Source: CAWCDJ01 sp963794265
GTDB lineage: Bacteria; Acidobacteriota; Terriglobia; Bryobacterales; Bryobacteraceae
Reading direction: 5' to 3'
Assembly: GCA_963794265.1 (NCBI GenBank)
Contig: CAWCDJ010000001.1
Location: forward strand, 124,001-188,000
DNA length: 64,000 nucleotides
Shown: positions 7,913 through 15,334 of the stretch, piece after piece
Numbering within the stretch: position 1 is the first letter of the stretch
Layout: every line of letters begins with the position of its first letter
Notes under the pieces: model-generated
The model's database searches: none
Told to the model about the DNA's origin: nothing
What the model saw: the letters and a program-made list of their open reading frames with translations, nothing else
Made by a program: the position numbers and the translations under genes

Positions 7913-9481
7913 ATGATACCCATGGAGCAAGCGGCGCTTAGCCGTCTGGAGAAGCTCAGCCAGCTCGAGCGCGCCAAGAGCCGCCTCAAGATGGGCGGCG
8001 GGCCCGAGCGGATCGACAAGCAGCACAGTTCGGGCAAACTGACCGCGCGCGAGCGTCTCGATCTGTTGGTCGATTGCGACACCTTCCAGGAGTCCGGCCT
8101 CTTCGCGGCGCACAAAGCGAAATTTTTCGGCATGGCCGGAAAAGATCTGCCGGCCGACGGCGTGGTCACCGGGCGCGGTTATATCGATGGCCGCCTGGTT
8201 CATCTGGCAAGCCAGGACTTCACTGTGGCCGGCGGATCGGCCGGCGAAGTCCATGCCAATAAAATCGCCGACACCATGAAAGCCGCGCTCAAGACCGGCT
8301 CGCCCTTCGTCTTCATTAACGATTCCGGAGGCGCGCGCGTTCAGGAGGGTGTCGGCAGCCTGGCCGGATACGCCCGCATCTTCCATCAGAACGTGATGCT
8401 TTCCGGGGTGGTACCCCAGATCTCGCTGATCTGCGGCCCGTGCGCGGGGGGAGCGGCTTACAGCCCCGCCCTGACGGATTTCATCATTCAAACCCGCGAC
8501 GGCCTGATGTTCATCACCGGGCCCACCGTCATCCGGCAAGTCACCGGCGAGGTGGTTACGGCCGAGGAACTCGGGGGAGCGCGCGCCCAGATGAACAAAG
8601 CCGGGGTGGTCCATTTTGTCGCGGATAACGACGTGGAAGCGCTCGAAATCTGCCGGCGCCTGCTCTCCTTCCTGCCTTCGCACAATCTGGAAGACCCTCC
8701 CCATGCCGAGCCGGACGATGAGGGACTTTATAACCCGGAGTTGAACGAGATCGTACCGGAAGAGGCCAAGACCGGATACGATGTCCGGGACGTGATCGCG
8801 CACGTGGTGGACCGCGCCGACTTTTTGGAGGTGCACAGCGAGTTCGCGCGCAACATCGTCGTCGGATTCGGCCGGGTCCGCGGGCGTTCGGTCGGGATCG
8901 TCGCGAACCAGCCTTCGGTGCTGGCCGGCGCTCTGGATATCGATGGCTCCGATAAGGCCGCCGCATTTGTCCGGTTCTGCAATGCGTTCAACATTCCGCT
9001 GGTCACGTTTGTGGATATTCCCGGCTTCCTTCCCGGCGTCGATCAGGAGTATGGCGGCATCATCCGGCACGGAGCCAAGCTGCTGTTCGCCTATTCGGCC
9101 GCGACCGTGCCGAAGATCACGGTGATTCTGCGAAAGGCTTACGGGGGCGGCTACATCGCGATGTGCGCCAAGGACCTGGGGGCGGATTGCATCGTCGCCT
9201 GGCCTTCGGCGGAAATCGCGGTAATGGGCGCGGAGGCGGCCGTCGAAATCGTCTTTCATCGCGAACTGTCGGAGGCCTCGAATCGGGAAGAAAAGCGGGG
9301 CGAACTCGTGCACCAGTACCGGGAGACGTTTTACACCCCGTACGTGGCTGCCGGCCAAGGTCTCGTGGACGACATCATCGAACCCGCGCAGACGCGCGGA
9401 TATATCGCGGATGCGCTCGAAGCGCTGAGCACGAAGCGCGACTGGCGTCCGCAGAAAAAGCATGGATTGACACCGTTATGA
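7913..9481 (+). CDS. Acyl-CoA carboxylase beta subunit (carboxyltransferase, propionyl/methylmalonyl-CoA type)
   Basis: A protein of about 522 residues spanning the full carboxyltransferase fold of the PccB/MmdA family, which moves a carboxyl group between biotin and an acyl-CoA. It has the N-terminal GKLTARERLDLLVD block, the crotonase-like oxyanion motifs GGARVQEGVGSL and GPCAGGAAYSPA in the N half, and GFLPGVDQEYGGIIRHGAK and KAYGGGYIAM in the C half. The start is uncertain between 7913 and 7922 because no clear Shine-Dalgarno is present. It is the first gene of a coupled trio with a small protein and a biotin carrier. No biotin carboxylase is present in the window, so that subunit or a decarboxylase partner must be encoded elsewhere. 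Confidence 0.92.
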   Translation: MIPMEQAALSRLEKLSQLERAKSRLKMGGGPERIDKQHSSGKLTARERLDLLVDCDTFQESGLFAAHKAKFFGMAGKDLPADGVVTGRGYIDGRLVHLASQDFTVAGGSAGEVHANKIADTMKAALKTGSPFVFINDSGGARVQEGVGSLAGYARIFHQNVMLSGVVPQISLICGPCAGGAAYSPALTDFIIQTRDGLMFITGPTVIRQVTGEVVTAEELGGARAQMNKAGVVHFVADNDVEALEICRRLLSFLPSHNLEDPPHAEPDDEGLYNPELNEIVPEEAKTGYDVRDVIAHVVDRADFLEVHSEFARNIVVGFGRVRGRSVGIVANQPSVLAGALDIDGSDKAAAFVRFCNAFNIPLVTFVDIPGFLPGVDQEYGGIIRHGAKLLFAYSAATVPKITVILRKAYGGGYIAMCAKDLGADCIVAWPSAEIAVMGAEAAVEIVFHRELSEASNREEKRGELVHQYRETFYTPYVAAGQGLVDDIIEPAQTRGYIADALEALSTKRDWRPQKKHGLTPL

Positions 9482-9714
9482 GTGACGCCAGGCGCGAACG
9501 ACCAGCGGAGGAGTGGCGGCGGGACCGGGTGATCATCGCTGCCTCGGTGGCGGCCCTGTTCGGCCCGCGGGTCGCGATCCGCCACATTCGAGCCGTTCCG
9601 GGCAATGGAACGGGAGCGTGGTTGCGGGAAGGGCGCCTGGCCATCCAGACATCGCACCGCATGGCGGCGCCGTTGCTCCGTCTGGCCGCCGACCGGGCGC
9701 CGGGGGATACATGA
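9478..9714 (+). CDS. Small carboxylase-associated protein
   Basis: A 78-residue protein whose ATG overlaps the TGA of the carboxyltransferase gene (ATGA). It has a charged N-terminus, then a helix RVIIAASVAALFG, a short beta-like stretch VAIRHIRAV, a Trp (TGAWLREGRLAI) and a basic end. Small proteins of this shape sit between the carboxyltransferase and the biotin carrier in many acyl-CoA carboxylase or decarboxylase operons. An assembly or scaffold role is inferred from this placement, not shown. It is strictly coupled on both sides, overlapping the next gene by four bases. Confidence 0.7.
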   Translation: MSDARRERPAEEWRRDRVIIAASVAALFGPRVAIRHIRAVPGNGTGAWLREGRLAIQTSHRMAAPLLRLAADRAPGDT

Positions 9715-10076
9715 AACTACGAATCCAATTCGAAGGAAGGGCGTATGAAGTCGAGGTCGATTTTCTCGACTCCAGACCCGGGACGAATGGAAACGGACAC
9801 GCGGCCGAAGCACCGGTGCCCGCATCCGTGTTCCGCCGACGCCCCCCGCAAAGGCTTCCGGAAGACAGCATTTGCCGTTCCCCCATCGCCGGCCGGGTAA
9901 CCGCGGTCGTCGGCAGCACCGGGCGGACTGTCCGGCGCAACGAACCGGTGCTGGTGATCGAGGCCATGAAGATGGAGGTCCCGATCGGCCCGGCAGTGGA
10001 CGGCACGGTAAAGGCCATCCGCGTCGAACCCGGCGACTCCGTGAAGACGGGACAGGTGCTGTTCGAGATCGCGTGA
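9711..10076 (+). CDS. Biotin carboxyl carrier protein of acyl-CoA carboxylase
   Basis: A 121-residue biotinyl carrier. The C-terminal lipoyl/biotinyl domain runs from about residue 50 (ICRSPIAGRVTAVV) through the attachment motif EAMKMEV, whose second-Met-adjacent Lys would be biotinylated, to VEPGDSVKTGQVLFEIA. The N-terminal 30 residues form a short beta region followed by a flexible Asn/Gly/Ala/Pro linker. The ATG overlaps the previous stop (ATGA). It carries carboxyl groups to the carboxyltransferase encoded two genes upstream. Confidence 0.92.
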   Translation: MKLRIQFEGRAYEVEVDFLDSRPGTNGNGHAAEAPVPASVFRRRPPQRLPEDSICRSPIAGRVTAVVGSTGRTVRRNEPVLVIEAMKMEVPIGPAVDGTVKAIRVEPGDSVKTGQVLFEIA

Positions 10077-10435
10077 ACAGAGCGCGGTCTTGCTCACCAT
10101 GAATTCGGAAGGACTCGTACGGAACGCGCCCGAGTCAAATGCTACCAGGGGCTGGATTCCGAATAGCCTGAGTCAGCCTGGGAAGACGGCGCGTGCTCGC
10201 GGCAAACGTCAGCCGTTCCCCGCACTCATTTGTTCTTTTGGCCCTAATAGGTTGGTGCGGAAGTGCAAAGGGAATCATCGGGACTATGCGGACGGGTGAA
10301 TTGCCTGTCCCTCCGGCGTTTGTCGTTACTAATCCGTATGGGTCCTCGGGTCTGATTGATCAAAAACGGGTTCCGATCATGCGGATATGGGACTCGGTCC
10401 GCTGGCAGCCCCGGGCTTTCCCGGTGCAGGTCCAC

Positions 10436-10473
10436 GCGGGCCGCCTCCCTCCGTCCTCCGGGCGGCGGCCCGC
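10436..10473. repeat. GC-rich inverted repeat (hairpin)
   Basis: Arms GCGGGCCGCC (10436-10445) and GGCGGCCCGC (10464-10473) pair perfectly with an 18-base loop. There is no T-tract, so it is at best a non-canonical terminator. Its function is unknown. Confidence 0.4.
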
Positions 10474-10522
10474 CTGTCCCGGTCCTATGTTTCAGCCTTT
10501 CCGCCGTGAGATTGCCAGACGT

Positions 10523-10528
10523 TATAAT
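10523..10528 (+). promoter_or_regulatory. Candidate -10 box of the TPR array
   Basis: A perfect TATAAT just before the TPR reading frame. Its 12-base context ACGTTATAATCG (10519-10530) recurs exactly at 18915-18926 before galT. No clear -35 is seen. Confidence 0.35.
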
Positions 10529-10535
10529 CGGGCGC

Positions 10536-10913
10536 TTGGGCGACGAACATTTGAACTCACTCCTTGAGATGAATCGCCTCGCAGTTGCTCGACGCAATGA
10601 TGGAGATCTGACTGATGCGATTAGGATAGAGCGAGAGCTGCTAGACAAGAGTCGGAGTTCTCTGGGCGACGACAGTGAATTGACGCTGTTAGCTCAGACG
10701 AATCTCGGTGAAATGCTCCTGCAGCAAGGGGATCTCACTGCGGCGCGAACGCTACAGGAAGATGCAGTTGAAAGAAGTCGGCGTGTACTTGGAGAAGGCA
10801 GTATTGTGACCGTCGCTGCCATAGGGGGACTGGGGCACGCGGTAAGAAAGCAAGGCGATCTTTCAAAGGCACGTGAACTGCTGGAAGAAGCGATTACGCT
10901 TAGTACTCAATAA
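10536..10913 (+). pseudogene. 5' fragment of a TPR-repeat gene (broken)
   Basis: An open frame encoding three kinesin-light-chain-type TPR units of about 42 residues. Each starts near LGD/LGE and contains patterns such as QGDLTAARTLQEDAVERSRRV. It ends at TAA 10911-10913 in the middle of a repeat. The array continues directly in another frame, then returns to this frame, so the fragment is the 5' part of the TPR-HNH gene. The start is uncertain (TTG 10536 or ATG 10569; no Shine-Dalgarno), and the true N-terminus may be missing because the repeat begins abruptly. Codon use is more AT-rich than in the flanking genes. Confidence 0.6.
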
Positions 10914-11065
10914 GCGGTGAAGAAAGTGCCGCGACTTTGGCGATCATGGAGGAGGTCGCCATACTGATGCAGGAGCAGGAGGTTACTGGAGCACGTGACC
11001 TGTTTGAGAAGATCCTGAGACATTCGGCGGCGGCAGCTGGGGCGAGACGACCGGAAGACCCTTGA
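10904..11065 (+). pseudogene. Middle TPR fragment in shifted frame
   Basis: From about 10913 the repeat pattern continues one frame over (SGEESAATLAIMEEVAILM, then ARDLFEKILRHSAAA). It stops making sense at about 11035, where the original frame resumes with LGRDDRKTLETKLGLATVV. The two shifts compensate: roughly one base missing near 10905-10913 and one extra base near 11026-11037. Either two indels have disabled the gene or the assembly has two local errors. Confidence 0.6.
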
Positions 11066-11117
11066 GACGAAACTCGGATTAGCCACGGTAGTTTATACTC
11101 AAGCACGTTCCTCTTCC

Positions 11118-12740
11118 ATGGGGCGTGACAGCGGCGAGTGGGTTGAGGCACTTAGGCTGATGCAGGAAGTCTTATTATCCAGCCGCGAGTTATTTGGAGA
11201 CGAAGACCTGCTCACTCTCGTTTCGATGAGAACTCTTGGTGAGCTGTATGAGAATCGAGATGAGCTGCGGGCAGCCCGGAAGGTGCTGGAACACGCGTTA
11301 GCGGCGAGTCGGACAGTATTAGGTGAGGAGCATAAACTTACTCTGGCAATGATGACTAGCCTGGCAACAGTGCGACGCCGTCAAGGTGACTTAAGGGGGG
11401 CACTTGATTTGCAGGAACCCGCCTTTCGGATTAGCCGTCAGCTGCTTGGTGAAGAGCACCTGTTTACACTCAGGGCAATGGATGATCTAGCGGAGATATT
11501 AAAGGATCAGGGAAACGATGGTGAAGCGCGCGATTTACGCGAGTTCGTGGTGGAAGCTCGGGGGAAGGTGCTAGGTAGGGAACACCCAGAGACATTGAAA
11601 GCAGTCGTTAACTTAGCTGCGGTACTGTACAAACTGGGCCACTATGAACGAGCCAGGGAACTCGACGAGAAGGCCTTGTCGCTAATGCGCGATCGATTGG
11701 GAGAGGAACATCCTTGGACTCTAATTGTAATGGATAACTTGGCAGCTGTAAGGTTTGCACAACGTGACCTCGCTGGAGCAAGGGAATTGCAAGAACGTGT
11801 GTTGCCGGCGCTTCAACGGTTGCAGGGTGAATATCACACAGATACCCTGCTGGCGATGAACAATCTGGCAATCACAATAGCCGGCCAGGGAGACCTGATT
11901 GGTGCGCGAATACTGCAAGAACATACATTAGACAAGAGCCGTCGAACGCTGGGGCCGGAACACTTCGATACGCTCAGGGCGAAAGTCAACCTCGCATCAA
12001 TACTGAAATCCCAGGGCATCGGGGGCACCGGCGTCGAACGCAGGTGCGTGCATTGCCTGCAACCATTGGAGAAGAGAACTGCTGACCATATATTCCCGCG
12101 ATCCTGGTATCCAAAGGGCACCGCCGAGAGCGTGCAAAGATGGACAGCCCCTAGCTGTCAACAATGCAATAAGAGGCTCGGAGCGGCGGAAAAGGATCTA
12201 ATGGTGTCTCTGGCCATGTGCGGTCACGACTCGTCCCTGGACTCATCAGATATCTCGGAAAGAGCACTTCGAGCGGTCGCAATTGGCACTGCCGGCCTCT
12301 CTGAGAAGGAGCAAGCTCACCGTGAAAAGTATCGCCGCAAAATTCTGTCGCGGGTCTTGCCGTACTTTGCTGTTAAGCATATCAGCCAAACTGTACATGG
12401 CGCCAGTTCAGAAAAGCCTCCTCTAGGCGAACTTGAACCTGTTATGGTGATTACGCTTGACTTGGTTTCCCCGGTTGCTGAGAAGATTGTTCGCGGACTT
12501 GAGTTCAAGCTCGCGGGCCGGTATATAGAACCACCTCTGTCCTTAAAGACCTTCATCGTGCCCGTCGAGAGGGTGCACGAGTGGGATGATGTCTTCGAGA
12601 AGACGACGGAACTCCAGTTCGGCCCTGGTTTTAAAGTTTTCCGTGCCGTGCCGAATGCGAGCGACGTAATCGTGATGTACCGGATAGTCATCTGGGAGAC
12701 GTTGACGGTTCATGTCGCTGTCGGCCAGTTTGGCACATGA
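11118..12740 (+). CDS. TPR-repeat protein with C-terminal HNH nuclease domain
   Basis: 540 residues from the first ATG after the frameshifts. The frame is open from about 11037, so the natural protein probably starts upstream. About seven TPR units of the form LGEEHxxTLxAMxNLA...QGDLxxARxL fill residues 1-295. An HNH module follows at about 306-360: CVHC, then ADHIFPRSW, then SCQQCNKRLGAAE, giving the two CxxC zinc knuckles and the DH catalytic pair. The last 180 residues contain EKIVRGLEFKLAGRYIEPP and are unassigned. Upstream fragments bring the array to about 12 repeats. TPR arrays joined to nucleases suggest a defence or regulated DNA-cutting role, but this is inference. AT-richer codons suggest transfer. 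Confidence 0.72.
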   Translation: MGRDSGEWVEALRLMQEVLLSSRELFGDEDLLTLVSMRTLGELYENRDELRAARKVLEHALAASRTVLGEEHKLTLAMMTSLATVRRRQGDLRGALDLQEPAFRISRQLLGEEHLFTLRAMDDLAEILKDQGNDGEARDLREFVVEARGKVLGREHPETLKAVVNLAAVLYKLGHYERARELDEKALSLMRDRLGEEHPWTLIVMDNLAAVRFAQRDLAGARELQERVLPALQRLQGEYHTDTLLAMNNLAITIAGQGDLIGARILQEHTLDKSRRTLGPEHFDTLRAKVNLASILKSQGIGGTGVERRCVHCLQPLEKRTADHIFPRSWYPKGTAESVQRWTAPSCQQCNKRLGAAEKDLMVSLAMCGHDSSLDSSDISERALRAVAIGTAGLSEKEQAHREKYRRKILSRVLPYFAVKHISQTVHGASSEKPPLGELEPVMVITLDLVSPVAEKIVRGLEFKLAGRYIEPPLSLKTFIVPVERVHEWDDVFEKTTELQFGPGFKVFRAVPNASDVIVMYRIVIWETLTVHVAVGQFGT

Positions 12741-12866
12741 GCCCTTGGGAACTAATCTCTTCTGAAAGTTTTGCAGCAGGCTATATAGGCGAGTCACATA
12801 CTACGGTGACATGGGAAGAAGGCACGACTCCCGGCGGGCGACAGCGGATTACTCCCTCAAAGTCGG

Positions 12867-12903
12867 CTTCGGACATTGAACGCTGACTCGCCCTTGTCCG
12901 AAG
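12867..12903. terminator. Hairpin between the TPR-HNH gene and brnA (possible bidirectional terminator)
   Basis: Perfect 9-base arms CTTCGGACA (12867-12875) and TGTCCGAAG (12895-12903) with a 19-base loop lie between two convergent genes and start five bases after the brnA stop. No T-run follows on either strand, so termination strength is uncertain. Confidence 0.4.
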
Positions 12904-12908
12904 ACTCA

Positions 12909-13163
12909 TTAACTCGCCCGCCTGATTTCCTCCCGGACTACTCGTCGAAGCGTTTCCTCCAGGGGTTCGCGCGCCTGGGCGATGTGCTGCCGTAAGGCAT
13001 CGTTGATGAGACTTTGGTAGTTGCCGCCACCCGCCTTCTCTACCTGAGTCCGGAACCAAGTGATCACGTCCTCGTCCAGCCGGATGGTGATTCTCGTTTT
13101 TCCCTTGGGAACCGGAATTACCGGCCCACGCTTCGCTTTCGAAAAATCATATTCGCGTTTCAT
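12909..13163 (-). CDS. brnA: BrnA-family antitoxin
   Basis: An 84-residue protein beginning MKREYDFSKAKRGP and containing GKTRITIRLDEDVITWFRTQ, the ribbon-helix-helix DNA-binding segment of BrnA antitoxins. NYQSLINDALRQHI follows. BrnA neutralises the BrnT RNase toxin and represses its own operon. The ATG at 13163 has a GAGG Shine-Dalgarno; the in-frame GTG at 13190 is less likely because the family starts at MKRE. It is encoded downstream of and overlapping brnT, the normal brnTA order. It appears intact, unlike the toxin. Confidence 0.88.
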   Translation of the reverse strand: MKREYDFSKAKRGPVIPVPKGKTRITIRLDEDVITWFRTQVEKAGGGNYQSLINDALRQHIAQAREPLEETLRRVVREEIRRAS

Positions 13164-13450
13164 TTGCGTCCTCGTATCTCCGGCGTTCACGCGCCGTCGC
13201 CTTCCGTGCCGAAATCAGGCGCACACTTTCAGCCGCGCCAAGTGTAGACAACAACGAGCACGCGCCCCAAAACGTCACGCCCCATCGTCACCCAACGCTC
13301 TTCGTCGTCAGAGAAGGGATCTCGCATTGTCAGCGCTTCCTCATCTTCGAGCGAAGCCACGGCATCGGCAAAGGAAATGCCGTGTTTCCTAACATTCAGT
13401 CGCGCTTTGCCGGGATCCCATTCTGTCAGCACGTATGTACAATTGTACAC
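13147..13450 (-). pseudogene. brnT: BrnT-family toxin with C-terminal frameshift
   Basis: The N-terminal part (EWDPGKARLNVRKHG, SFADAVASL, RDPFSDDEERWVTMGRD) is a clear BrnT ribonuclease toxin. The frame ends early at 13229 after VVVYTWRG. One base over, the DNA encodes ESVRLISARKATARERRRYE, the normal conserved BrnT C-terminus, reading on to a TGA at 13147 that overlaps brnA. A single extra base at about 13231-13232 therefore truncates the toxin by roughly 30 residues. The start is GTG 13450 or GTG 13432; the latter leaves the palindrome at 13436-13449 outside the gene. The toxin is probably inactive unless the indel is a sequence error. Confidence 0.8.
13436..13449. promoter_or_regulatory. 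Perfect 14-bp palindrome at the brnT start (likely BrnA operator)
   Basis: TGTACAATTGTACA is a perfect palindrome just before or across the brnT start. Autorepression by BrnA on a site at the operon promoter is established for the family. Assigning this sequence as the operator is inference from position and symmetry. Confidence 0.55.
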
Positions 13451-13582
13451 CCAGAGAGATGTTCAAGTCGGCTTGTGACCGCAAATCGCGGCAATCGTGA
13501 CACATGGTCGCATACGCCCGTCCCCACGAAATGACAAGAGTGGCGGGCCTGGTTCGCCGCCGGCATGGGCCCCTTCCCTGCC

Positions 13583-15298
13583 CTAAAATGCGAGCGTTCT
13601 CACCACCCCCTCCACCCCTGCCAGGTTCGCCGGCGGCGGATCGTATCCCACCTGGACTTTCGCCGCGGCCTTCTGCTCTCCGCATACCAACTGCACCGGG
13701 CCGCCGCTTCCGGAGGTGATCGCGATCTTGCCGGGGTCTTCGATCAGGAACACCTTATTCCCGGCGGCGGTCTCCACCATCATGCGCGCCTGGTGCTGGC
13801 GGCATTCCAACCCAATGAACCGGCCGGAGACCAACGGCCGGACGGACGGCGGCCGAACGGCTGCGGCTTCAGGACCCGCCGCCTGGCTCATCAGCAGGTC
13901 GGCCGCGGCCCGGTCCTCATCGGTTTTCGCGAGATCGCGAAAGTGACGGGCCTCCTGCCGGGCGCTCTTCCGGTCTCCGCTGTTTACGTATGCATAGACC
14001 GCCACGCGAAAGAACCGTTTTGCGTCCGCCGGAGCGATTCCGCGGATCGGCGCCACCGTGTCCAGCGCGGCTTTGGGCTGGTTGGCGCGCAACTGGGCTT
14101 CCGCCAGTTCCAGCCGTACTTCGACCCGGCCCGGATCCTGTTTCAGAAGCTCCGCGAGCACGCGAACCGCATCCTCGCCGTGCGCCGGCTCGAGCAGCCG
14201 CCCGTAGTCCCACAGCAGTCTGGCATCGTGGTCACCGCAGTCGAAGGCTTTGCCGAATTGCCGCACGGCCTCCTCGCGACGGCCGGAGCGCCACGCCAGA
14301 TAGCCCAACTCGCGGTACGGCTCCGGCCGCTTGGGATCCGCCTGCGCCAGCCGCTCCAACTCGGTCTGCTGCGCCGCCTCCGTGCCCGGACGGCCGAGCA
14401 GATCGGAGAGCATCAGCCGGACGTCAAAATCCGCCAGCGGTTCGACCGGGATCTCCCCCGGAGCTTTCTCGAATTTGGCCGCGACCAGCACACCCTGAAA
14501 GGAGCGCCGCCGCAGGTACCTCTGAAGGTCCTTCTCGATTTGGGCCAGGGGCCGCTGATATACCTGTTCCAGGGCCTCGACCGATGGTTCGCCGCCGGAG
14601 ATGCGGCGCAGCAGCTCACCGAGTTGCGGAGCGTACTCCGGCCGGAAATACAGCATGTGGGTCAGCGCCCACCCCTCGTTGTACAGGCTGCCGGCCTGGT
14701 TCTTCTCGTTGTAATAGGGCGAAGAGCGCCCGGCGGCGAGAATGACCGCGAGCGGCACCCATTTCTGGTCGAGTAATGCCCGGTGCCGCGCCGGAATCAG
14801 GCTGCCCACCAGGATTTGGTCGCCCACCGGCCGCAAGGTGGAGTACAACTCCGCAAGACCTTCGTTGAGCCAGGGAGGGAATTGGAAGCCGGAGTGTCGT
14901 ACCAGAAGATGAAAATACTCGTGGACCGCAACCGGGAATGTATCGGCTCCGGTCCGGCTCATCACGATATAGTCGCGCTCGGATGTTTGATGATAGTAAG
15001 CCGTCGCAAACTCGTTGAGGCGGTATGCCTGGTACTCTTTGGCCGACCCGAACACCACCAGCCGGACCGGAAGCGGCGCCGGCGGCAGCCCTCCGAACGC
15101 CTGCAGGAAGAAGCCGCGCACCCTCTCGAATTCCTCCGCCGTTTCTCGCGCGCTGCGCACGCTGGCGCTGCTGTATACGTCGAAGTTAGCCGATTTCAGG
15201 TGGATCCAGCGGCTCCCGGCGCCGTGCGACGGTTCGATAGAGGCCACTAACAACACGAGCGAGGCAGTAAGGCGAAGTAAGCCCGACTTCCGTGGCAT
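13583..15298 (-). CDS. Exported gluzincin-like peptidase with TPR repeats
   Basis: 571 residues with a signal peptide (RLTASLVLLVASIEPSHG). The first half holds a zinc-protease core: HEYFH at residues 126-130 and the third ligand in NEGLAE (E146), as in DUF1570/M1-like gluzincins. Residues 300-470 contain TPR-like helical pairs (PYRELGYLAWRSGRREEAVRQFGKAF). The C-terminal 90 residues are beta-rich and unassigned. It probably acts in the periplasm or on the cell surface on an unknown protein substrate. It stands alone between the brnTA island and an esterase gene. Confidence 0.75.
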   Translation of the reverse strand: MPRKSGLLRLTASLVLLVASIEPSHGAGSRWIHLKSANFDVYSSASVRSARETAEEFERVRGFFLQAFGGLPPAPLPVRLVVFGSAKEYQAYRLNEFATAYYHQTSERDYIVMSRTGADTFPVAVHEYFHLLVRHSGFQFPPWLNEGLAELYSTLRPVGDQILVGSLIPARHRALLDQKWVPLAVILAAGRSSPYYNEKNQAGSLYNEGWALTHMLYFRPEYAPQLGELLRRISGGEPSVEALEQVYQRPLAQIEKDLQRYLRRRSFQGVLVAAKFEKAPGEIPVEPLADFDVRLMLSDLLGRPGTEAAQQTELERLAQADPKRPEPYRELGYLAWRSGRREEAVRQFGKAFDCGDHDARLLWDYGRLLEPAHGEDAVRVLAELLKQDPGRVEVRLELAEAQLRANQPKAALDTVAPIRGIAPADAKRFFRVAVYAYVNSGDRKSARQEARHFRDLAKTDEDRAAADLLMSQAAGPEAAAVRPPSVRPLVSGRFIGLECRQHQARMMVETAAGNKVFLIEDPGKIAITSGSGGPVQLVCGEQKAAAKVQVGYDPPPANLAGVEGVVRTLAF

Positions 15299-15334
15299 GC
15301 GGACATTGTAGCCTCACATGCCAGTCGAAGAAGG

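Larger units (their letters stand above)
10077..10535. other. Gene-free stretch at the left border of the accessory island
   Basis: No convincing coding sequence. Open frames here lack recognisable domains. The stretch contains a strong GC hairpin (10436-10473) and a -10-like TATAAT (10523-10528) near its right end. It separates the carboxylase operon from the TPR array and may contain the junction of an insertion. Confidence 0.5.

Noticed and set aside
7463..9463. 666-codon minus-strand open frame antisense to the carboxyltransferase
   Set aside because: Shadow frame; the sense strand encodes a complete carboxyltransferase.
10090..10299. 69-codon open frame after the biotin carrier gene
   Set aside because: No domain, atypical residue content, no clear ribosome site.
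10540..12010. Repetitive DNA resembling a CRISPR-like array
   Set aside because: The periodicity is about 126 bases and arises from TPR protein repeats that diverge at DNA level; there are no identical repeats or spacers.
12781..13059. Open frame on the minus strand overlapping brnA
   Set aside because: Out of frame with the clear BrnA antitoxin and without recognisable features.
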